From: Cryptomeria japonica
Taxonomy: Eukaryota; Streptophyta; Pinopsida; Cupressales; Cupressaceae
DNA length: 64,000 nt
Reading direction: 5' to 3'
Assembly: GCF_030272615.1 (NCBI RefSeq)
Contig: NC_081408.1
Span: forward strand, 309,020,450 to 309,084,449
Each line of letters begins with the position of its first letter. The stretch's first letter is position 1. The notes under the pieces are model-generated. The model ran no database searches. It saw nothing but the letters and a program-made list of their open reading frames with translations, and had not been told where the DNA came from. Shown here one piece after another: positions 55,493 through 64,000 of this stretch. The position numbers and the translations under genes were made by a program.

Positions 55493-55504
55493 GCTTTGAT
55501 ACCA
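55493..55504 (-). other. Primer-binding site of the small element
   Basis: TGGTATCAAAGC on the minus strand directly follows the LTR end and differs from the canonical TGGTATCAGAGC at one base. Confidence 0.75.
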
Positions 55505-55548
55505 TGTTGGAGCGATGCTCCCAAGCCAAGATCATGACTGCACAAAAA

Positions 55549-55588
<40 letters not shown>

Positions 55589-55903
55589 TTCACCATAAAA
55601 TAATAAATGATATTGTTGAGATGATTTTAAAATGTACAATAGTCTTTTTTATATATGCAAGAGATGATGAGGTAGTTACAACTAACCTTGATACAAAATT
55701 AAATGCATGATGCATTATGAAACTAAATTAAATGAAAAGTTACAAAAGTAGATTTGTGATAAATTATTTATGCTAACTAAGCTTAAGTAAGCTTGACGTA
55801 AAAATGACATTTAATGAAAACTAAGTATCACGTGTGCCCAATCTATTAAATGATAAATTCCTAACTTGGACTTAAGCATAAGTAAATAATATTTACTCCA
55901 ACA
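55505..55903 (-). repeat. 5' LTR of the small element
   Basis: 399 bp, TG...CA on the minus strand. It has been enlarged by an (AT)n tract that the 3' LTR lacks. Confidence 0.75.
55553..55586 (+). repeat. (AT)n microsatellite
   Basis: About 17 AT units inside the 5' LTR of the small element; the tyrosine-isoleucine run in a small frame at 55486-55710 is simply this repeat. Confidence 0.9.
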
Positions 55904-57361
55904 TTTCATAATTTTCATACAAACTATAAGACATTTCTCAAGTTTATGATAAATATAATGAACTGAATATACGTGTTACTAATATGATAAATATTTATAT
56001 GAGTGTATGTTTATTGGTTAAAAGGTGATGAAATGGTGTGATTTATCATGATGAACAAATAAGACTAATGTGTTCCTCATCCAAAGAAAGAGTTCAACAA
56101 CAATGGGAGAGTGAATTCTTACAGTCGAGCAAAACATGGGCCTATGGAAACATGCAAGGAAGTGTTGAGTTGGTTGTTGAGTTGTTGTAAAGATTCCTAC
56201 TACCAATGAATGATTGTAGAACTAAGGACTCCATTACAATTATTGATAATGCTTCTATGTTGCGTACTTGTCTGCATATACCTCCATAACTAGATCATCT
56301 CTTTTATGATTAACAAAGTTATGATTATGATCCTATTTTTATCTTTTAGCTGTGTTCTTCCAACAAATAACCATCTCCATGCCTGACAAGGGTTAGTAAA
56401 AAAATTAGTATTACTAGTTCAAGTCATGTAGGAGATAGTATTATTTATATATATATGGAAAAAAAACAATGGATTAGTAATCAAGAATTTTGTATACATT
56501 TTTTAAATTCAATAATCAAATTACAACAAGTTTTCCATTTCCAAGAAGTGATTCTACATTAAGCATTGACTTTAACTGGTTTCTTTGTGTAAAGAGTGCA
56601 CATACCTAAGTAGGTCCCACTTGAGGTACATGCTATATTGTAGTTAATTTCGTTAAAATTGATGCACACTAATTATTATTCAATGTATTCAATTGCTATT
56701 TAAGTTTGGCTAAATATTCATGTAGCAACTGATATTTAATATTTTGCATAGGATTTTCAACTGAAACTATCATTTACTTGTAGCTATTGTTTGTAGAACG
56801 ATACTAGCAACATTATTCACCATTTTAGTGATTTGCCAATTTAGTAATATTTGCCTCTAGATTTAATGATTTCTTCAATTTATGAAAGCATATTAGAAAA
56901 CCCAAATTACTTTGTAGTGTACATATAGTATAAGTCTCATCTCAAGTTTACATCCTTGCTTGATATTTTAATATATCCAATGATAACCAATGGTTCCTTG
57001 ATGTAGGATAACCTTGCCATTTAGGTAGAGTGCATGACCATATTGCTTTATATCATTAGTTGTTATAGGAAACCATACATGAGAAACTTGAGGAGATCGA
57101 GCTAAGTGATGAATCGGCCTTGAAATTTGTGTCCATACATTAACAAGGATCACAATGCCTGAGACTATGAAGGTGTTGGGATACTTCATGTAGCATTTCT
57201 TAACCATTCTTGTCATCTTTGGCTTTATTCAACTCCATTGATCCCTAAATGGCTAAGCAAGTAGCTTATTATGTGTTGAAAGATGTGAACACACAAATTT
57301 ATAAGATTGCACCATACAATGCCCAATAATAGTCAACTATATTTTTCTTTGAGATTTAATT
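55904..57361 (+). other. Intergenic, nothing recognised
   Basis: AT-rich sequence with only short frames on both strands and no convincing domain, LTR or RNA gene. Confidence 0.4.
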
Positions 57362-57366
57362 ACAAT
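57362..57366 (+). repeat. Target-site duplication ACAAT, left copy
   Basis: Repeated at 58639-58643. Confidence 0.75.
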
Positions 57367-58638
57367 TGTAGACACATAAATTTGTCTATTAATTAAATAA
57401 ATATTAAATATTTATTTAATGACTAATATTCTTCTATTAATTAAATTGATATTTAATTAATTCACCTTAGCCTATTCTGCTATTCTAGTTAAATAAATTT
57501 AATCAATTTTCTTAATTACTAACTATAGTCCAAGTTATTAAATAAATCTAATTTATTTAATATTCACTTCCTTATTCCTATTTCATGAATTCCCAAATCA
57601 AATCCCCTTTCTAAATAAATCAATATTTATTTAAAAATGACTCATCTACTTGCATTCTCCTACAAATGCAAGTTGCACATTTAAATAGATTTTTATTTAA
57701 ATAAAATCCTATTTACCCACACCCACCTCTTTCTAGATTTTTCTAGATTCTTCTAATCCCCTTCTAGACTCTTCTAACCCCTTCTAATTTAGCCTACTCC
57801 CTCTTCTAATCATTTGCACAATCTTAATCCAAGATTAACGCTCAACCCATTATCTCACCCATTTAAGACTCTTACAGCATAATAAATGCTTCCCTTCTCC
57901 AACACTTCAACCCACATGGGTCTTGACCCTTTGGTCAAGGCTTAACCATGGGTAAACTTTGCACAAGAGTTTACCTATTGGATAATAACCTTACCCTTGG
58001 ATAATAGCTTTACCCAATAACCCAACCCACATGAGGTTATCCTCATGTCTTCTCAGGAATTAAATGCTCTTTCTCTCTCCTCTCAAGACACCTCATAGTG
58101 ACACTTGTCATCATGGGATTAGGTTGAAAGCCATCACATGGATCATGAATCATTCAATCTTAGCCCTTCACAAGCCCTTTCAGTCCTGACCATCCAATCC
58201 TCTATTTTGCTTATAAATAGAACCATTCTCCACAAACAAAAGAAGGAAGCATTAGAGAATTGTTACTATACTGGTATTAGCATAGACATTTAGATCTTTC
58301 TCATAGCATCATCATTTACATTTGCATAGCATCTTGTTTAGCATTTTCCAACCATCTTGAATCTCCGTATGACATCCATGGCTTGTGCTAAAAGCTGAGA
58401 GCTTCATTCATTTGGGACTTGGAGATGAGAGAAACAAGGGAGAAACAATCATCAAAGCATCAAGGAGGCATCTTAGGATGACTAATATTTCTTTCTTTGC
58501 TTGTTTGTGCGTCTTTCATGTTATTTTTAAATCTCCTTTGAATGTGTATTGAAATGGATTTTGTTCATCTTGTTTTGGTTTTGGTTGGAACTAGCCTACT
58601 AATGGTGGACCTTGTTTGTACCTTTTCTATCAACATCA
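57367..58638 (+). mobile_element. Solo LTR, 1,272 bp, probably Ty3/Gypsy
   Basis: It starts TGTAGACACATAAATTTGTC and ends TCTATCAACATCA (TG...CA) between ACAAT pentamers. The first 350 bp are rich in TTAATTAAATAAATATT-type words. A TATA box (TATAAATAG, 58212-58220) lies two thirds along, followed by the GGAAGCATTAGAGAATTG region where transcription should start. No primer-binding site or interior follows; sequence after 58643 continues as it would before insertion. The Gypsy assignment rests on the LTR style alone. Confidence 0.75.
58212..58220 (+). promoter_or_regulatory. TATA box of the solo LTR
   Basis: TATAAATAG, the best promoter-like motif in this half of the window, with a plausible leader 30 bp downstream. 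Confidence 0.55.
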
Positions 58639-58643
58639 ACAAT
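58639..58643 (+). repeat. Target-site duplication ACAAT, right copy
   Basis: Repeat of 57362-57366. Confidence 0.75.
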
Positions 58644-58834
58644 AATATGTATATTCTTATAAAGTGTCATTTTCTTGTGCCAAATTTCTCACCTATGTAC
58701 TAATTAGCTATAAAAATTAAGTCTTGACTATTTAACTAAAATTTAATATTTATTATTAACTCTACCATTGACTCGCCAAATGCTACTACCATATTGATTA
58801 TTAAAGTACCTTGTGTGTACAATATAATTCAACA
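58644..58834 (-). mobile_element. LTR start of another minus-strand element, next to the solo LTR
   Basis: On the minus strand CAAGGGGGGA (58844-58835) is a polypurine tract directly followed by TGTTGAATTATATTGTACAC, the form seen at the 3' LTR of the 54.1-55.9 kb element (AAGGGGGG|TGTTGGAG). The LTR runs down towards 58644, where the solo LTR interrupts it; its remainder may lie below 57361. The interior would be above 58845. Confidence 0.5.
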
Positions 58835-58844
58835 TCCCCCCTTG

Positions 58845-61800
58845 ATACATCATTTTGAACAAAGGATGTAACACTACATTTTGGACTAAACACATTAGTT
58901 CATATAGAAATATGATAAACTAGGACACCATACAACTCACCAAATCCCAAATCACCTTGAGCACACCAACTTGATCATATTAGCGTATCTCCTAAATGTC
59001 CAACAATGCCTATGAATCAAGGTAACTCTTATCTACAAGTTTACCATGTTGTATATAAATTGAGATGGTTCTTTTCCACAATGCAACATTCCAACTATGA
59101 ATCCCATGTACAACACAAAAAAAAACACATCACAACTCTGGACGACACATCCTTGATTTGAGAGAACAAACCTCTCCTCCAATGCATAATGAGATAACAT
59201 CTCTTCTCTAAGAGTATACCCTCCCCTTAGAGTACAAAATCCCTCCTCTAGTACCAAACACAAATAAATCTCTCTTCAAGTGTACAGGCACAACTCCTCC
59301 ATGTTTGCAAACTTGCCAAGACCCCCTTGACCCAAAATAAGACACAATATTATATATGGATAATTTTAAAGAAACAAACCATCTCTAAATGATAAACTAG
59401 CTCATGATAGAATAATTTTCTAACCTCCTTTATCCTTAATCTCCTATTTAACGGGGAAAAACTCAAAGTTGTGTCACACTTTTATAAAGGAAATGACCAA
59501 TGTTGATTCAACTTTTTAAATTGAATCAATAGAAAGTGAAATATATGTTTTGAATTTTGAAATGATGTAAACTAATAAGATGTATATTTATTTTGTGTAT
59601 TTTATGTTTGTAATTTTTTAAAAAAATTTAAAATTATTTGAATATACTTTCTTATAAAGAAAATCCTATAATTTAGTTGCTGATAAAATGTTGAAATTGA
59701 AGTTACACAAGGCTTCACACTTTATATAGTAATTTTTACCTATTTTTCTTCAATTTTTTATGTATATTGATAACTTGAAACTTTAGTGTAAAATTATATT
59801 TTAATTATTTTTTATGTATATATATTTTTCAATAAATTTGAAAAGTTGTGTGTATTGAAATATAACTCTTTCCATTTGGCGTCATATTTTTCTTAATTAT
59901 TTATCCAAATTAGAAAAGAAATATATCATTTTGACATTGACCCTTTTCTCTAGTGCGTCAATTTTTTTCAAAAAATTTAAATAAATTTTAGTATTTTTCC
60001 TTTACAAGATAATCAACCTTATATTTTAGTGTCGATGACCTACTTTCAATAAAAATAAAATATAAAAACTATTTCAAATATTAAAAGATATATATTTTAG
60101 AAAATTCACTTATAGATCTATAAAAGGGTATTTTTACATTTCAAAATAAAAGAAATTTATAAGAATAGGAGTTGTTGAAACATCAAGTTTTTAAGAAAAA
60201 GAAAAAAAAAATAGTAATTAGATCCAAAGTGGTATAAAATATACATTTAGTGGATAATTCCAATTGAAAAAGTTGTGTCAGTTGACACAATTTTGTGCTT
60301 TTACCCTAACATTTTTAATCTCAATCTAAATATTATATTAGAAAACACAAACAATTACAAAAACCAAATATATTATCATATATATCATAAAAAAATCAAT
60401 TTAAATTAATAATATATCTACAAATATAATAAAATACCTTAAAAAACCTTTGTGAAATTCAAAACTTGAAACCTCAATCATCCTTCCTTGACTCTTTTCA
60501 ACATTAACTAACCCACCCATATTTTTCTCAAAACTTCTTTTTATGTAACCACTCTCTCAAACTTCATTTTAAAAAGGTTTAATAAAAACTTTTTACTAAT
60601 TCTCTCTCTACTTTACATCGTGAAAAGAGCAGCCAATAATATCATATCAAATAATATTTTTAAAAAAAAACATTTTAAACCAGGAATTTTAGCGGACTTA
60701 TCCTGCTCTGCACGTGGCATTTAAAAAATTAAAATAAAATAAAAAAATCTCCTTCAACTCTATGGTTTCTACAAACTCCTCGACAATATCTCTGTAATAT
60801 TTTCAAAGCTCTGCATGGGATTCGATGCCCATATCTGTGTCGTTTGTCTGTTTTGTCTCTTAATTATTACCTATCTTAGATGTAATATAATTCCAATATT
60901 TTATATTATATGTCTTCATGTAATACATTTGAAGTAATGATTGTCAATGGGTATATATTGATTAGAGAAGATAAATGTTTTCAATAGGTGATTATAATAT
61001 GCGATTTGACATTTCTAATATAATTTTAGATTCATGTTTTACCACTCATTTTATGGGTTTTTTAAATCAAAATGTGGATGCAATTTTTTATTAATATATA
61101 ATGACACACCTTAAAAAACATGATAATATGATGCAATCACATTATTAGTCCACATTACGTGCAAACGTTACTAAAACATGGTCCACAAGAGGTCACGACT
61201 CAACTTTTTGATGTAATGATAAAAATTAGGTGGATTGAACTTAATATTTGAACTTGCAAGTTTAGGTACTTGTAGAACTTCGAGCATTACCACCTTAATG
61301 GTCACAAGATTATGCAACACAATTATTTGGGTAGTTGGTCACCAACTGTTTCGACCATATCAATTTACCCCCTATTTGCATAAAATTAAAATTGAGAAGA
61401 TGATTTAGGAATTGTTTGAGGTTGGTCATTCAATTGAGTGTTAGCTCTTATGTAGGATATATAGTGATCCTAATTTAAAATAAAGATGGTTTATGATAAT
61501 TGTGTATGGACTTTTGAATGCTACACAAAATTACTATTAAGGTCAACCTCCTTATTTCTTTGATTGATTATCACTTAGATGAATTGTATTAACCATAATA
61601 TATGTGCACAAAATTAACCTAGTAGCTATCAATTAATACCCTTGCACATTGACATATTAACTCATAAGAGAATTCACTTGAGGGATAAAGAAGTCATAAA
61701 ACCTTTAATTAAACCTACATTCTATGAGATAAATCCTAACAAGTTATCATAAACAATTAATTAAATTCATACCATGATTTAGCAAAACTTCTTTATATAA

Positions 61801-63530
61801 TCAACCATTGTTTAAAAGGTTATAATGATTGGGTTTATAAATAATCACCCCAATAGAACTCTAATTATAATTGAACTATTTTAAATCTATTATAGCTTTC
61901 TTTTACACTTGGAATCATGCAAAAACTTCTATGCCCAAAATTCCAGTACTTCTCCTTAAATATTTCTACAAATCCTATCCTACATGATCCATATTTATAT
62001 TTTAGGAGTATTGGAATTCTAGGCCTACAAGCTTAGAATTTAAGATTGGCAACATTTGACATAATACTCAAAACTTGTATTGCTAGAACCTTTTTCCATT
62101 CAACATTTATAGTGGTGACCATTGAACAATTGTGTTGCCAATATGATGCGGTTGACCATATCATCTCTCTTAGGCTTAAGGGTTGCAATATATATTTCTA
62201 CAGTTGTAAAAGTAGAATATATATTCTATGCAGGCTTGGTCATAATCATGATGGTTGCACAAAACATTCATAGTAGTTCCTTGAGTTGTGTATTGTCTCT
62301 TATGTGGGTGTGCTCAATTTCTAACATGAGCATCTAGGTTTGTGCATATATGTTGGATGAATGCACATAAAAATGCATCCCTATATTTCAACTAAGTGGG
62401 ATAGTTAAATTAATATGTTAAGCCACATTTTAACTTTATGCTACTTATAATAAGTAAATCAAGTTAAGAATTTGAAGATGATGTAAACTAATGGTGCCAC
62501 TCCCATCATTGTCCCTAATAATTTTAGGCTCATCAAAACCAAATTCAAAATACAATTATATCAAACTTTCGTTTCACAAATTTTCACTAAAATGAGCCAA
62601 ATTCACAACAAAGACAAAATTGCCAAATCCACAAAATCTACATGATACGGGACCTGAAACGACCCAATTTTAAAATTTCATACATAAATCCCATCATTCC
62701 ACAATATAATTTCACTTAAAATCTAAAAAATTCCACTTTAAAAATATATAACAATTTTTCCCAAAAACCAGGGATTAGTAACATCCACCATTGAAGGAGT
62801 TTGAAGAACACCAATTTTTCAAAGTTAAAAAATTAGAAAAGCAAGAATACCCTTTTGAATCTATCTATCCAACACCATATTTTCACAATCAATTTCACAA
62901 ATTGTCCATTCAATCGAAATTTTGGCATGGTAACATTTCACAAACATGGTTTTCTCAAATTTCCTCACAACAAATTAAATACTCAATGAAATGGAATGGT
63001 TTGCACAAGGAAAATGTTCTAAATAGTTCATTGACTCATTTACACATAACTAAAATTGAAAAGATTAGTCAAATGGAACGATATGAGGTTCTTACCTCAA
63101 ATTGCTCAAAAAATGAAAAGATGAAAAACTTTAAAAACTCTCAACCAATCCTCAATTCCACGGAACAACATGAATGATTTTCCATTCCTAACCCAATGAA
63201 AGACTCTCCACAAAATTTCTCCAAGAATTCACTCCAAAATCTCCATTACAAAAATCAAGTGTAGGGATGGTTTTGAGAGCTCAAAAATCCCAAAATAAAA
63301 CAGTGTAAACATGAGCTGATTTGTTGAAAATAAAACTCCACTAACAAATCACTTTAGAAAATTAAAATAAATAAATAAAGGAAATAGTAGTTAAATTTCT
63401 TCAAAATCACCCATAAGCCCAAATTATGCATAAGGCATATATTTAATTCCAAAGTATTTAAATTGCAATAAAAACCATTAAAACCCATTACCACATTAAA
63501 ATTAACAATAAAATGCAATTAAAGGAATAT
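58845..63530 (+). other. AT-rich, transposon-derived or unassigned; no gene
   Basis: 58845-59300 on the minus strand is probably interior of the element whose polypurine tract is at 58835. 59400-60650 is very AT-rich. 60680-60850 is somewhat GC-richer (GCACGTGGC) but no frame follows. 61000-63500 holds only low-complexity frames such as 62791-63177, an ATG-started run rich in K, N, S and Q without domain character, which I do not accept as a gene. Confidence 0.35.
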
Positions 63531-64000
63531 ACCACATCCCGGTCCGAAAACATCCGTCGGACAAGCGGATGTGGATCTTGTGAAGGAGAATCCCAAGTCA
63601 GCTGGAAGAACGCCCTCCTTGGGTCAACAAAGTCGACCCCTGAAGATGTTGTGGCCACCTTTTCCCAAACGGAAGACAAAATAAAGATCAAACTCCCGGA
63701 CAACCTGATGGATAGAATCACCTCTTCCCTTCACCTGGCAATAGTTGGTCGGTTCTTCTCCTTCTGGCTGTCTATTGATATGGTCAGGCGATGGGAAAAA
63801 TCTCGTTGGAAGCTTAAAGGAAGCCTGGAGGTGTCAGCAATGTCGAGGGGACTCTTTCTATTCAAGTTCAACACTGAGGAGGATCTGATCTATGTTCTAT
63901 CGGGTTCTTGGGTGTATGGAAAGCATTTCCTAACCATGGCTAAATGGAAGCCTGGTTTTGACCCCTCCGCAAAACTAAACCACATGGCTCCAGTCTGGGT
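63531..64000 (+). CDS. LINE ORF1 (DUF4283-type), partial, continues off-window
   Basis: From about 63522 a frame is open to the window end, running KIKIKLPDNLMDRI, LHLAIVGRFFSFWLSI, MVRRWEKSRWKLKGSLEV, GLFLFKFNTEEDLIYVLSG, SWVYGKHFLTMAKWKPGFDP. The order 'L(V/I)GRF - W - WKLKG - G-FLFKF - VL-G-W - L-KW-PGFDP' is the DUF4283 domain of plant LINE gag-like ORF1 proteins, which bind RNA during retroposition. The first ATG in frame is at 63708, inside the domain, so the element is 5'-truncated or the true start is altered. Base composition rises abruptly in GC at about 63535, which marks the likely insertion edge. No stop or frameshift lies in the 470 bases seen. Confidence 0.75.

Larger units (their letters stand above)
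54109..55903 (-). mobile_element. Small non-autonomous minus-strand LTR element (about 1.8 kb)
   Basis: Two direct repeats of about 390-400 bp (54109-54498 and 55505-55903) enclose about 1.0 kb. On the minus strand the 5' LTR begins TGTTGGAGTAAATATTATTT and ends GCTCCAACA. It is followed directly by TGGTATCAAAGC, a Met-tRNA-type primer-binding site with one change. The 3' LTR start is preceded by the polypurine tract CTTAAGGGGGG. The interior has no ORF for retroelement proteins, so it must depend on another element. Its size lies between TRIM-type and larger non-autonomous elements. The outer end near 54109 is diverged, and no matching target duplication was found. Confidence 0.78.

Noticed and set aside
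62791-63177. 128-codon plus-strand frame
   Set aside because: Rich in K, N, S, Q and F without domain structure, not supported by any signal or family resemblance; likely chance in AT-rich DNA.
1-64000. CRISPR arrays, rRNA, canonical tRNA genes, organellar insertions
   Set aside because: No regularly spaced repeats, no tRNA-like fold with both arms intact outside the SINE head, and no rRNA or organelle gene words were seen.

Overview
The window looks like nuclear DNA of a seed plant with a large, repeat-swollen genome; a gymnosperm (conifer-like) is my best guess. This rests on the low gene density (two recognisable host genes in 64 kb), a 10.2 kb first intron, strong AT-richness, plant-only protein families (an NHL/LEA-2 protein and a glutaredoxin-DEP-DUF547 protein), and layers of decayed LTR retrotransposons, LINEs and a SINE-like element. 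No virus-, plasmid- or bacterium-like gene content is visible.

Layout. 1-2,330 holds minus-strand relics: an LTR running off the left edge and an AT-rich repeat related to one at 39.9-41.9 kb. 3,026-9,632 is a structurally complete LTR retrotransposon (5-bp target duplications, about 0.78 kb LTRs, primer-binding site, polypurine tract). It carries a decayed gag-like ORF with zinc knuckles and a long second ORF, but no recognisable protease, integrase or reverse transcriptase. It split an older open frame at 2.5-3.0 kb. 11,964-12,563 is a 600-bp composite retroposon with 18-bp target duplications: a duplicated tRNA-like head joined to a LINE ORF1 tail. 15.2-17.7 kb is a fossil Ty1/Copia element (gag and integrase).

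Host genes. 19,014-19,649 (+) is an intact intronless NHL-type membrane protein. 21,471-36,725 (-) is an intact six-exon gene for a 590-residue glutaredoxin-DEP-DUF547 protein. All five introns have GT-AG ends and compatible phases. Intron 1 contains a Ty3/Gypsy reverse-transcriptase fossil, a minisatellite, a hairpin MITE-like element and a foldback repeat. The two genes converge about 1.8 kb apart. The presumed 5' leader intron of the second gene holds two further tandem-repeat arrays.

38.9-64 kb is almost entirely transposon debris: a LINE 3' fragment (zf-RVT motif), a 637-bp duplicated repeat with a rearranged 90-bp block, and a minus-strand LTR element (46.1-52.3 kb) whose 5' LTR was invaded by a solo LTR flanked by CTATA. 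It also holds a 1.8 kb non-autonomous minus-strand LTR element (54.1-55.9 kb) with an array of G-runs, and a 1.27 kb TATA-containing solo LTR flanked by ACAAT next to another LTR end. At the right edge a GC-richer LINE ORF1 (DUF4283-type) enters. No tRNA, rRNA or CRISPR features were found. All alignments were made by eye.
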